A stretch of 64,000 nt of DNA. It comes from Sphingobacterium composti. GTDB taxonomy: Bacteria > Bacteroidota > Bacteroidia > Sphingobacteriales > Sphingobacteriaceae. Under the pieces are notes generated by a model. The model saw nothing but the letters and a program-made list of their open reading frames with translations, was not told the origin of the DNA and did no database searches. Shown piece by piece: positions 7,860 to 16,144 of this stretch (position 1 is the stretch's first letter; each line of letters begins with the position of its first letter). The translations under genes were made by a program, and so were the position numbers. The stretch is taken from positions 1 through 64,000 of the forward strand of contig NZ_WUQZ01000010.1 in assembly GCF_009829075.1 (NCBI RefSeq). Reading direction: 5' to 3'.

Positions 7860-9053
7860 ATGGCACAAGAAAGATTTTATTACACTTCCAAAAGCTCCCC
7901 TTTACTTTCAGTTGATGAGTCCATAATAATTCAGATTTTGACAATGTATGAAGATGGAACTTCGGTTGGCTTGATTAAGGAAACATTCCCAGATGTTAAG
8001 ATTAACAAAAACCTTTATATGTTTCTGCCTTATATAATCACCGATGATATTTGTGACTGTGGTAAACCTTTGTACAGAAAAACAAAAGGGAGAACATCAT
8101 TCGCTGAAGAACTTACCTATTGCCCTGCTTGCAAGCATGATGGAACCCCCGAATGTTTATGTAAAACTTGCGTTTTAAAAAGAAAAAATGAGCTTGAGGC
8201 TAGAAAAGTACAATTTTATAAAACTTGGGATAGTTATTATGATAAAACTTATAACTCAGCTATTGAATTAAGTAATCTAAGTACTTATGAAGAAGTTCAA
8301 TTAGTTATACTCATTCACGAATACTTTAATAAAGAATCAAAATCCTTCGATTTCATACATGCTCGTCTAATGGAAGTAAATTTCGGTATACGCCAACTTC
8401 CTACGGAAATCTTTAAATTCACTAAAGCATTTATTGATAAAAAGATCCTAATTCCAGAAAAAGAAGTCGAATATTCAACCTCGCTCGATCATTACGGTGA
8501 TTTAGGTCTTTTTCAACCTCAACTAAGTTTGGCTAATTGCCAATGGACACTCAATTTAGCGAAAGATGGTAACACTTTGACTGTAGGAGAAATCTTCAAT
8601 TATCTTATCAAAAAAGATTACACAGCTGCTCAACGTGAGATATTTTGGAAAGAATGCTATCAAGAAAGTATAATCAACTACTTTGAATATAGCACCAGAA
8701 ACTATGCGAATTTTGATCTTATTAAACAAAATTTAGAATTAATCGCAGATGAACTATTTAATCACTACAGTTTATCAAAAGCCTACAGATTAATCTATTA
8801 TGGTATACAACGAACATTAACCCATAAAGCAAAATATAGTACAACTATCAAAAGTGCAAATAGCTATCTGCGAAACTTGATGCTATCGAATATTGAGAAG
8901 TACAACCTTCCAGAACATAAGCCAAATTTAAAAGACTTCAATCTTGTAGAATTATCAGAATCCTACTTCACGCATTATATCAAACGCTACATTTTGCGAA
9001 GTAGTCAAGAGTATTTCTATTACAACTTGGCTGACATTAGACACAAATTTTAA
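7860..9053 (+). CDS. Cysteine-rich (zinc-ribbon-like) protein downstream of the structured leader
   Basis: This 397-residue protein is of unknown family. Near residues 65-105 it has a cysteine cluster: CDCGKP, then YCPACKH, then CLCKTC, which looks like one or two zinc ribbons. A long, mostly helical region rich in Tyr, Glu and Lys follows, with no membrane segment or signal peptide. I see no reverse-transcriptase, HNH, RuvC or helicase motifs. The start at 7860 is supported by the second partial copy, where the same leader is followed by a start encoding MAQ and a matching Phe-Tyr at residues 6-7. The gene is monocistronic between the nuclease-like gene and a lipoprotein. Partnership with the leader RNA is inferred from the joint duplication of leader and start. 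Confidence 0.7.
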   Translation: MAQERFYYTSKSSPLLSVDESIIIQILTMYEDGTSVGLIKETFPDVKINKNLYMFLPYIITDDICDCGKPLYRKTKGRTSFAEELTYCPACKHDGTPECLCKTCVLKRKNELEARKVQFYKTWDSYYDKTYNSAIELSNLSTYEEVQLVILIHEYFNKESKSFDFIHARLMEVNFGIRQLPTEIFKFTKAFIDKKILIPEKEVEYSTSLDHYGDLGLFQPQLSLANCQWTLNLAKDGNTLTVGEIFNYLIKKDYTAAQREIFWKECYQESIINYFEYSTRNYANFDLIKQNLELIADELFNHYSLSKAYRLIYYGIQRTLTHKAKYSTTIKSANSYLRNLMLSNIEKYNLPEHKPNLKDFNLVELSESYFTHYIKRYILRSSQEYFYYNLADIRHKF

Positions 9054-9073
9054 TCACATAAAACTATTAAATC

Positions 9074-9586
9074 ATGAGAACAATTATCAAAATTTCATTC
9101 CTTCTGGTCGCGCTTATCAGCTTTTCTTGCAGCAAGAACAATAATGATAACCCAAGTCCGAATCAATCAACTAAAAAGGTCGTAGAAGTAAAAATTAGTT
9201 ACGGATCGAACTATGCTGATTATGCAGCTAATCTAGGTTTACAAGTAGCTAGTGTGGACGCTGACTTGAAAAGTGATTTCAAGTTTGTAGGCATAAATTC
9301 TACTTTATCGATATTTCATGAAGCAAGCATAATACATCAAGCCAACGTATCCCCGATCCCTAGCGCTACATCAAGTATCAAAACTTCCGCTACTGTTAGT
9401 ACCTTCACTATTTCATCAGTCTTTACCAATTTGAAAGAAAATGCTAAACCGCTAACAGTGACGTATGAATTTTATGTAGACAGCAAAAAGACAACAACTA
9501 AAACACTTGTCTTTGAGCAAAATGATTATGCCGCTAAATCATTGATTCTGGATGTTACAAATCCAAAAGAACTAATTGAAAACTAA
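9074..9586 (+). CDS. Small lipoprotein, unknown function
   Basis: The 170-residue product starts with a lipoprotein signal (MRTIIKISFLL, lipobox ISFSC, Cys about residue 19) followed by an Asn/Ser-rich linker. The mature part is predicted to be beta-rich. It lies 20 bases after the cysteine-rich gene and could share its transcript, and an intrinsic terminator follows. Lipoprotein export to the outer membrane is likely from the signal. No functional domain is recognised. It is cargo of the mobile element. Confidence 0.7.
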   Translation: MRTIIKISFLLVALISFSCSKNNNDNPSPNQSTKKVVEVKISYGSNYADYAANLGLQVASVDADLKSDFKFVGINSTLSIFHEASIIHQANVSPIPSATSSIKTSATVSTFTISSVFTNLKENAKPLTVTYEFYVDSKKTTTKTLVFEQNDYAAKSLILDVTNPKELIEN

Positions 9587-9596
9587 ACATTTAAAA

Positions 9597-9632
9597 ACAA
9601 ACAGCATTATATATTTATATAATGCTGTTTGT
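9597..9632. terminator. Bidirectional terminator-like hairpin
   Basis: A 14-bp perfect stem (ACAAACAGCATTAT with ATAATGCTGTTTGT) around an 8-base loop lies between the convergent lipoprotein gene and relaxase gene. No strong T tract follows. The next 40 bases are an AT-rich series of TATATA motifs. Confidence 0.6.
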
Positions 9633-9673
9633 ATATATTTATATAACTCTTGAATATATAATTATATAATAAT

Positions 9674-10855
9674 TTAACGCCTCATCCTTCTTCTTTTTCT
9701 TCTTTCCTCTTCATCTATTTGTTCAGCGCTAACACTACCAAGTAAGCCACTAAGATTGCTAATAAGGGAATTTGAATCATGAGATAGCCCGTTAGAAATA
9801 GATTCTTCAATCTCTGACTCTGTTTCTTCATCTGTGCGATCTCCGTGAGAATGGGCTGTAAATCTTGAATCACCTCCTTTTCTGTCATTGAATTCATTTT
9901 CTGATACAGTATATTTTGATTCTTTATAACTTTTACTTGATATTCCGATAGTTCGATCATCGCCAATTTCACTTCCTCTATTTGCTTTGTTAAGCTCAGT
10001 TTCAAATCTTGATCTTGTATCAATGTTTGTTTGACGAACTGTTTCGCCATCTCTGCTTTGTTTGCCATAATTTAGATTTTGAGATAAATTATTCCATTTA
10101 AATTGATTTCCAAGCTTTTGACCTTTAGCTATAAATCCATTTTGACTGATATAAGTTATACCAGAAACTCTTCCTGTGCTGCTGGATTGATTAAACAAGA
10201 GGTAAATTCCATTCAACTTACAATTCTCTATAAACGACTGTATATCTACAGAAACACCTAATGCTGACTTAACTTTTTCTTGCATTAAAATTCTTTCTGA
10301 GGGATGTCCAGTGCGTTGAATCATTTCTAGCTCATCTTTTGTTGGTGCTCGATCTAGTGCTTCATGAGACGATCTAACCTTTTCTAAGTTAAAGCGTATC
10401 TCAAGTTCTCTACAGACCGCTTCGCTCCTTCTGTAATTATTGGAATCAGAAACTACATGTACTTTACCTTGCTCATTAATCGATAAACGATGTAATAAAA
10501 GATGGATATGTATATGATTATGATCTTCTCCATCGTTATGTTTGTACAAGACAAATAAATTATCATCCGTAAAACCCATTCCTTTTTTATAAGCTTCAGC
10601 TATAGCTATTAAATCAGCATTTCTTAAATGTGTATCCTTCTCAGAAAAACTTAATGCAACATGATATCCATCATTTGTCAACTTGGAATTTAGTTTATTC
10701 AGCATTCCAATTTCTTTCATAATTTCTGCCTTATTATATTCCAGAAAATTATGACCCAAGACTTCTGCACGATGAGATTTATCTTTAAGTTTAAGCTTGT
10801 TATCATTATAATCTAATGCTGCAGCAAAACTGTGTACTTTTTGCATTGCTATCAT
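9674..10855 (-). CDS. Relaxase / mobilization nuclease
   Basis: The 393-residue relaxase nicks oriT and pilots DNA in conjugal mobilization. The metal-binding motif HNHIHIH is at residues 112-118, preceded by EKDTHLRNAD near 72-81, typical of the MobA/VirD2 family of Bacteroidota. Relaxase identity stops at about residue 250. The remainder is a polar, Ser/Glu/Arg-rich, probably disordered tail ending in an Arg-rich stretch. Its start overlaps the stop of mobC by four bases (10852-10855), the usual coupled arrangement. A 117-codon ORF in another frame on the same strand occupies almost the whole tail. No transfer machinery is present, so the element is mobilizable rather than self-transmissible. 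Confidence 0.92.
   Translation of the reverse strand: MIAMQKVHSFAAALDYNDNKLKLKDKSHRAEVLGHNFLEYNKAEIMKEIGMLNKLNSKLTNDGYHVALSFSEKDTHLRNADLIAIAEAYKKGMGFTDDNLFVLYKHNDGEDHNHIHIHLLLHRLSINEQGKVHVVSDSNNYRRSEAVCRELEIRFNLEKVRSSHEALDRAPTKDELEMIQRTGHPSERILMQEKVKSALGVSVDIQSFIENCKLNGIYLLFNQSSSTGRVSGITYISQNGFIAKGQKLGNQFKWNNLSQNLNYGKQSRDGETVRQTNIDTRSRFETELNKANRGSEIGDDRTIGISSKSYKESKYTVSENEFNDRKGGDSRFTAHSHGDRTDEETESEIEESISNGLSHDSNSLISNLSGLLGSVSAEQIDEEERRKRRRMRR
9715..10068 (-). CDS. Nested overlapping ORF: coiled-coil protein with C-terminal membrane anchor
   Basis: This ORF lies entirely inside the relaxase gene, same strand, shifted by one base (787 bases, 262 codons plus one, from the relaxase start). It encodes 117 residues with protein-like organisation: an ATG start (MANKAEMAKQF), a charged amphipathic helix or coiled coil over about residues 10-85 with regular Leu/Ile spacing, and a hydrophobic segment (LMIQIPLLAILVAYLVVLAL, near 96-115) ending in NK. 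The relaxase frame over the same DNA is low-complexity and polar, as expected where one frame is free to vary. This argues for a real overprinted gene, perhaps a membrane-tethered mobilization accessory protein. That role is inference. Confidence 0.6.
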   Translation of the reverse strand: MANKAEMAKQFVKQTLIQDQDLKLSLTKQIEEVKLAMIELSEYQVKVIKNQNILYQKMNSMTEKEVIQDLQPILTEIAQMKKQSQRLKNLFLTGYLMIQIPLLAILVAYLVVLALNK

Positions 10856-11190
10856 AAACTGTATATTTTAGATTTTATCATTTGGAGAATTGCGTACAAT
10901 TCAGTCATTATGGAATTATCAATTTCTGAAATTCGACTTTGATTAATAGCTTTTACATATTGATTAAAGTTTACTCCAATTTTTCTTAGCTGTTGGTAGG
11001 TTTGGACATCTAGAATAGGTTGAATAGACTCAGGAGTTTTAGCCTTCATCAGTAGTGAACGTATTACTTCTGGGCTATTATTCTTAGTAGCAAAAACTAT
11101 TGCATCGAGCTTCCTTTTCTCTTTTATATTTAAACGAACTTTTACCTCGAAAATTCGTTTTTCTTCTTTACTTAGCAGTTTTCTTTTCAT
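10852..11190 (-). CDS. MobC-like relaxosome protein
   Basis: The 112-residue protein has the layout of MobC-family relaxosome accessory proteins: a basic N-terminus, a ribbon-helix-helix-like part (FEVKVRLNIKEKRKLDAIV), and the C-terminal QTYQQLRKIGVNFNQYVKAI region that I associate with plasmid mobilization relaxosome proteins. It would bind oriT and help the relaxase open it. The gene overlaps the relaxase start by four bases and is preceded by a strong hairpin (11213-11253) that may be part of oriT. Confidence 0.85.
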   Translation of the reverse strand: MKRKLLSKEEKRIFEVKVRLNIKEKRKLDAIVFATKNNSPEVIRSLLMKAKTPESIQPILDVQTYQQLRKIGVNFNQYVKAINQSRISEIDNSIMTELYAILQMIKSKIYSL

Positions 11191-11212
11191 AATTAAACGA
11201 AGTGCAATTTTT

Positions 11213-11253
11213 TGAGCAAGCGTTGAAGAGGGACTCTCAACATGGCTTGCTCA
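11213..11253. other. Imperfect palindrome upstream of mobC, oriT candidate
   Basis: TGAGCAAGC (11213-11221) pairs perfectly with GCTTGCTCA (11245-11253). Inside, GTTGA + GAG pairs with CTC + TCAAC around a GGA loop with one bulged A. No T tract follows on either strand, which argues against a terminator. Its place just before mobC-relaxase is where mobilizable elements often keep oriT. No nic site can be assigned by eye. Confidence 0.5.
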
Positions 11254-11261
11254 CTTTCAAG

Positions 11262-12191
11262 CTATTTCTTATTTAGTAAGTAATCCCCTACATCCTTATA
11301 GTCTTTGTAAAATCCATTTAGAGGGATTACTTTATCAGGATATTTATTCATTAATGCATTCAAAATTTCCATTCCTGCAGGATCATTGTCTGTGCTAGCG
11401 TATAAAGTGTCGTATGTAGCTGAATACTCTGACAATACCTCAAACACCTTCAACTTGGTAGAGACCGAGTTCATGATGATAAAGTCATTCTTCAGCTCCA
11501 TTTTCTTATTAAGGCATAACTTTGGGTAAAGGCTTAATAAAGACACAAAATCGCTCCAGCTTTCCAAAATCACTACGCTAGAAGAGCCATTCTTTATATG
11601 AGTGATATCTTTGGCTACAAGACACATTTTGTGCCGTACAAAGTCTTGTTTAGCCTTATTCCAGTATTCCCAACTCAACTCGTAGCCTTGACTGTCATTT
11701 TCAAAACCGACAGCATAGTAAACCTTATTATTTATCTTAAAATGAACTTCACAGAGATACCTCCAATATTGCTGATGGATCCTTCTTCGATTCAGATATT
11801 TTATGAGATTAGGGTTTTGGATTTTTTTAATAGCTAGGATTTCATAACGATCTTTGTCTTCTTTTTTAGAAAGCTGATTACGTTCTTTTTTTTGCTTAAT
11901 AAAAGAAGAAGTTAGATCAAAGGAATCCAGTAATGACAAAGCATGTTGAACTGAACAGCGATAATATCGAACCATGTAATCTACAACATTACCTGCCTCT
12001 CCTGTCCCCCAATCCTTGTATGTGTTGTCATCCTCATTCACGACAAAACTTGCTGTCCGTTCTTCTCTAAACGGACTAATGAACCAATGGCATTTTTTGC
12101 CTTTATTATTTCTCGAATACGACTCTTTATACCCTTGTTTGTGGAGTATTGAGAGTAGTGATATTCTTGTATTAGCAATTGAGCAATTCAT
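11262..12191 (-). CDS. Toprim-domain primase with CHC2-like zinc finger
   Basis: The 309-residue protein resembles small DnaG-like primases of Bacteroidota mobile elements. The N-terminal part has a CHC2-type context: KKCHWFISPFREERTASF followed by WGTGEAGNVVDYMVRY. The C-terminal half is a Toprim domain with the acidic ESWSDFVS motif and the DxD-type STDNDPAGME. It would prime replication of the transferred strand or of an excised circular form. The upstream 250 bases hold TGATGA repeats that could be its binding or origin region. It is shorter than chromosomal DnaG and lacks a helicase-binding domain. Confidence 0.85.
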   Translation of the reverse strand: MNCSIANTRISLLSILHKQGYKESYSRNNKGKKCHWFISPFREERTASFVVNEDDNTYKDWGTGEAGNVVDYMVRYYRCSVQHALSLLDSFDLTSSFIKQKKERNQLSKKEDKDRYEILAIKKIQNPNLIKYLNRRRIHQQYWRYLCEVHFKINNKVYYAVGFENDSQGYELSWEYWNKAKQDFVRHKMCLVAKDITHIKNGSSSVVILESWSDFVSLLSLYPKLCLNKKMELKNDFIIMNSVSTKLKVFEVLSEYSATYDTLYASTDNDPAGMEILNALMNKYPDKVIPLNGFYKDYKDVGDYLLNKK

Positions 12192-12237
12192 GAGTTTTAA
12201 GTCTAATACCTATATTTAGGGTCGTATTTTCTAAAAA

Positions 12238-12459
12238 GTTTGATGATTTGATGACAATCAGATGCAATAAACTGAACAACAATAAATTAAGATGTCATCA
12301 AACCGTCATCAAACCATCATTTTTTGATGACACTTGATGATTGATGACGGTAATTCTAAAATAGTTTGATGATTGATGATACTTTGATGATTGTTTGATG
12401 ATTATTTAAATAACTAACAATCAATATATTAAACATAACAATCATCAAATCATCAATAT
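12238..12459. repeat. TTTGATGA repeat cluster (iteron-like)
   Basis: About thirteen copies of TGATGA or its complement TCATCA, many extended to TTTGATGA or TTGATGATT, lie in both orientations between the primase start and the integrase stop. The last two overlap the integrase stop codon. Such clusters are typical of iterons or of operator arrays for the downstream gene. Placement directly before the primase suggests an origin of replication or autoregulatory site. This reading is inferred. Confidence 0.6.
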
Positions 12460-13995
12460 TTTACGCAACTCGTAACCTTTTAATGTATAATACCTACCTT
12501 TCAGATGAGCTTCATAAATTATTCCTGAGGTATCATACTTATAAGTTGTGTAATTAAAAGTGTTATCTGACAATGGAATCTTCCAATTATCTATGATCCG
12601 TTTTACATCACCTCTTGTGAGTTTTATGTTATTACTCCGCAGCAATTCTATTGCATCCTTATTCGTAAAATGAAACTCTTCCAAATTATAGGAATCCATT
12701 ATTTCAGAAATAACATTTAAAAGTTCTAATTCAATTTTATTACGAAATCTACCTTTAATCTTTAAAAGAGCTCCCTTATTCCATTTACTCATTTCATCTA
12801 CTAGATATTTTCCTTCTAGCTTAACGTACCGTCTAAAGCTTCTTTCATCTTTATGATTACTAATTGTCTTAACGACACGCTCTGGAATCCCCAATTCAAG
12901 AGAAACCGAAATGAAAGTTTTCCTCATTACATGGCTTGTTATCAACTCAAACTTATAAAACTCACGTTTTTCAGCAATAGCTCCACGAAATCGTGTTAAA
13001 ACAATTTTCTTATCCCATCCAAGTAATTCACAACATTTTTTCAGATTTATATTAAGCTTAGTACTCGTTATTTTGGGAATAGGTTCATAGATTGTTCCTT
13101 TATACCTTTCAATTAATTGCTTTAAATGATCACTAATTGGGACTAAGTGATTAAATGTTTTTGTTTTTTGAATTGTAATATTTATCAAATCATCTTCTAA
13201 TATAGCGTCACTGACAGCATAAACATCACAATGTCTTAATCCAGTAAATGCTCCAAAACAAAACATGTCACGCGATCTATTTAAAGCTCCATTTTCAAAT
13301 TCATAATTAAACAAAATCATTAACTCATCATAAGTTAAACGAATGACTTCTATTTCATTCTCAATCCTTTTGAGCTCTTTATAATAAAGGTTATTATGAT
13401 AATTTCTTTTAAGTCCCCATGTCATAAATGTTTTTAATACAGCGATAATTCTGCTATAATAATTATTTAAATACCTTTTTTCGTTAAAGCAATAATCCAT
13501 AAAAGCCTCTTCAAACCTATAATCTATAGTATCAAAACGAACTGGGAATTTAGTAAAATCCTTGAATTGGAAAATTTTGTGTTTACAAGTAGTTATTTTC
13601 TTTATTGTACTTTTTGCTTTAGTATTTTTACATACGTAAATGTACTCATCAAAAGCTTGAAAGAAATCAATAGCTACAGATTTATTATTAGACTCGAACC
13701 GATCTAAAAACTCTTTTTCGGAAAACTCTATGTTATTATACTTGAAGAACTCAAATATATTATCAACCTTATCTTTAATCTAAAACAAGGCTTTATTCCA
13801 TTCCTTATACTCCTTAGCAAATGGATGATTTTTAGAATAAACGATTGTTTCCGTTTCAGAATCCCAATCATCTAATGCAGACTTAACTTCTAAATTCTTA
13901 CGAATTCTAATTTTCTCATGTTTCACTACCAATCTAATTGGTGCTAGTCCAATTTTTGACACTTTGTCTTTTCTAATTTCAAAATTATACCTCAT
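12445..13995 (-). pseudogene. Tyrosine integrase interrupted by one in-frame TAG
   Basis: The frame is open from the start MRYNFEIRK (13995) through 12445 except for one TAG at 13780-13782. The first part is an Arm-DNA-binding domain (IRLVVKHEKIRIRKNLEV). After the stop the same frame continues (IKDKVDNIFEFFKYN) through a SAM-like core-binding domain into the catalytic domain, with Arg in FGAFTGLRHCD, an HVMRKTF box and ISNHKDERSFRRYV supplying His and Tyr. About 516 codons without a frameshift means one nucleotide separates it from an intact gene. I prefer 13995 over 14022 as start because the AGGGGGC boxes lie just upstream. Either the element is immobilised, or the stop is read through, or it is a sequencing error. 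Confidence 0.85.
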
Positions 13996-14033
13996 TGTAA
14001 CAAACTTTAATGTAGGGGGCAATACAGGGGGCA
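13995..14033. other. Putative integrase arm-type sites, right end
   Basis: AGGGGGCA boxes start at 14014 and 14026, twelve bases apart as at the left end, next to TTGTAACA (13995-14002). They lie directly upstream of the integrase start, so they could serve both recombination and autoregulation. The role is inferred from repetition at both ends. Confidence 0.5.
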
Positions 14034-14147
14034 GAATTTTTATTAAAGCCTATTAAAATGGATTAAAGACTCTGAAAACAAATTCATAACAAACTGTATT
14101 TCAATACACTAAAGTATATTAAAATAAACTAAAAAATCAAATTAGAA

Positions 14148-14165
14148 CAGTTGGGAGCACTGAAA
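14148..14165. repeat. attR core, 18-bp direct repeat
   Basis: Identical to 270-287 (CAGTTGGGAGCACTGAAA, the tRNA-Met 3' end). It is directly followed by a different terminator hairpin (14163-14191), probably the original terminator of the tRNA gene that stayed with the chromosome. Confidence 0.75.
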
Positions 14166-14191
14166 TCCTCACAGAAATGTGGGGATTTTTT
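14163..14191 (+). terminator. Terminator behind attR
   Basis: AAATCCTCAC (14163-14172) pairs with GTGGGGATTT (14179-14188, one T-G pair) and runs into a T6 tract. It is probably the ancestral tRNA-Met terminator. Confidence 0.7.
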
Positions 14192-14398
14192 GTATATAAA
14201 CCTATGCTAATGCTGTTTTAACGTCGTTTTTAATTCTTTCGCCTAACGAGTGGTTAAAAAATCTATTATTTAATATATATAACAAATATACTGTAAAAAT
14301 AGCGAATTTATATGCGTTTTGTCTCGCTCATGTCTCGCAAAAAATCAAGCGCTAATCCCCTATTTTAGAAATCTTATAATAAAAAAATTTAGAAGGTA

Positions 14399-14521
14399 TA
14401 TATTGTTGCACACTTTTTAATACCCCTAAGGCGTCTTAAAAAGTGTGCAACAATATACAAATAGAACAATCATCTTAATACAGCTCGTTGTCCTGCGAGT
14501 TGAGTGAAGGTCGTTGAAGAA
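14399..14521. repeat. Repeat copy A with a perfect 22-bp palindrome
   Basis: Arms 14399-14420 and 14436-14457 are perfect inverted repeats of 22 bases (core TTGTTGCACACTTTTTAA) around a 15-base loop. The following 64 bases, through CGTTGAAG, are nearly identical to 16576-16636. Copy B (16518-16636) repeats the whole arrangement with a decayed palindrome. The two copies lie in the same orientation around a degraded gene module. No gene is present between 14192 and 14762. Confidence 0.75.
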
Positions 14522-14762
14522 TGTAAATTTAATTTTTTAATCCGAAATGTTTATCATGGCATAAGATGTATATAATGTCATCAAATCATTCCCATAGCGG
14601 GCAATGACATTAGAAAAACCAGAGTCTAAGACTTAGCATTTGTTTGTTCTAATTGACATCGAATGTTATGTGTAAAAATTATAGCGAGCACTTTCTTTAC
14701 AATTTATGAACTGTGGAAAATTTATCAATTTAATTACTGACTAACATTTTAGAAACGGTATT

Positions 14763-15884
14763 TTAAAGGTTTTCCTGCGGATGGAATTGCATCAACCTAC
14801 CTTTAGGGTCAATTTTTACTGAATAATAATTTCCATTGTAATAATAGCCTTTGTCATTTTGAATGTGAAATCCTTTACCATCTCTCAGACGACTTTCAAT
14901 AGCATCTTTATTTGCCTCTAATACAATATTGATAATTCTCCTTATATCTTTTAAGGCATATTGGAAACCTGTACCCTGACCTTTTGAAGATTCGTTGATC
15001 AGGAATTTCTTATAGTGTCTCAAATAGATGTGTATGAAACGCTCAAAATCCCAATAAACATGTTGTGTCCATCCCCAGAGCGTTAAAGTTTCCGCTTCAA
15101 ACCCGTAGACCAACTTCATCAATTCCATCCAAGCTTCTTTGTTTTTTGTTTCAAGTTTATTTATATGTTTGGGTGCAATACCCAAATGACGACATATAAA
15201 AGCGATCCGTTCTTTCCTACGGTTGCCAAGTGCGGTGTTCAGTGCGGCCTTAAAAGGGCTATTCTTTCGATCTGCATATACCATTGTTGTCAAAGAGGTA
15301 ATCAGCACATCATCATAAAACTTTCCCGTTTCAGGATTTATTAAAAAAGCTTTTTTATCATCGTCTGAAAGTTTCTCGGGTTCTAATAGGAGCAGTAGGC
15401 TATAATATTTTTGTTTTTCAGATGGAATTAATGGAATACCCTCTTCTATTCTTTTTCTAAAAATCAATAATTGCATCCTTTCCCCATCAAACAAATCAGG
15501 GCTAAACTCAACATTGATTGTATTCGGAATATCTTTAATTCCCTCATTGTCATATTGATTTTTGATGGGGCCTATATCTAGCATACTTAGCCGTCTGATA
15601 TCCCTTGCCATAAATCCTTCTGTTTTGAGCAACTCATTTTTTTCGACATCCTGCAAAGCGCCATCGAGTAATACTAAACCATCGTCATTACCTATATTAT
15701 TGGAATTCATCTCAAGTTTTAATTTTGCACGCTCTGACGGTGTATAAATAATATAACCATATACAGTATTACCATACTTTTGATAAGCTTCCGAGCCATA
15801 ATAAAAATCAAATATGGCATAGCGATCAAACTGACCAACTTGAATAAAAATATTCTGTATCGAATGATTTAAAGGTAAATCCAT
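14763..15884 (-). CDS. Hypothetical protein, perhaps a secreted effector-type protein
   Basis: This 373-residue protein belongs to no family I can name. The N-terminal third (residues 1-110) is beta-rich. The middle (about 225-330) is helical and Trp/Tyr-rich, with MKLVYGFEAETLTLWGWTQH. The last 45 residues, with RDGKGFHIQNDKGYYYNGNY, end in short aromatic-Gly turns reminiscent of toxin-domain tails. There is no signal peptide or membrane helix. Remnants of two further genes on the same strand lie immediately upstream, the first ending 13 bases before this start. It was therefore the last gene of an operon whose other members have decayed. Effector function is speculative. Confidence 0.55.
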   Translation of the reverse strand: MDLPLNHSIQNIFIQVGQFDRYAIFDFYYGSEAYQKYGNTVYGYIIYTPSERAKLKLEMNSNNIGNDDGLVLLDGALQDVEKNELLKTEGFMARDIRRLSMLDIGPIKNQYDNEGIKDIPNTINVEFSPDLFDGERMQLLIFRKRIEEGIPLIPSEKQKYYSLLLLLEPEKLSDDDKKAFLINPETGKFYDDVLITSLTTMVYADRKNSPFKAALNTALGNRRKERIAFICRHLGIAPKHINKLETKNKEAWMELMKLVYGFEAETLTLWGWTQHVYWDFERFIHIYLRHYKKFLINESSKGQGTGFQYALKDIRRIINIVLEANKDAIESRLRDGKGFHIQNDKGYYYNGNYYSVKIDPKGRLMQFHPQENL

Positions 15885-15896
15885 AGTTTATTAATG

Positions 15897-16055
15897 TTAT
15901 TCTTCGTATGGTCTGTTTGCCCAATCAATTAACTGCTCAATTCCATTTCTAGCCCTTAGGAAAAATGGTAAGCCTGACGGGTCAACATTATCATTGGGAT
16001 TTGCTAGCTTCTTCAAACGAATTGTCTGCTTCAATGATTTCGGTTTCTTTGGTGA
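15897..16055 (-). pseudogene. C-terminal gene remnant upstream of the 373-residue protein
   Basis: An open frame of 52 codons without an ATG ends at 15897 and reads protein-like: LKKLANPNDNVD, then PSGLPFFLRARNGIEQLIDW and NRPYEE before the stop. It is preceded by an in-frame stop at 16056-16058. It ends 13 bases before the next start, so it is probably the tail of a deleted gene from the same operon. Its family is not identified. Confidence 0.5.
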
Positions 16056-16144
16056 TTATCAGTTAATAAATATATCTTATACTAAGATACCAATTAAGTA
16101 ATAATGGAGTATAATTCAAAACTGATTAATAAACCGTAAGAATT

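Noticed and set aside
12238..12459. CRISPR array
   Set aside because: Repeats are 6-9 bases, irregularly spaced and in both orientations. No cas genes anywhere in the window.
13780..13782. Genome-wide reassignment of TAG
   Set aside because: Intact genes such as the DJ-1 gene at 19662 and the SusC gene at 29379 end in TAG, so TAG serves as a normal stop.
14763..15884. Assignment to type VI secretion effectors
   Set aside because: Only general resemblance in the C-terminal turns. No PAAR, VgrG or sheath genes in the window.
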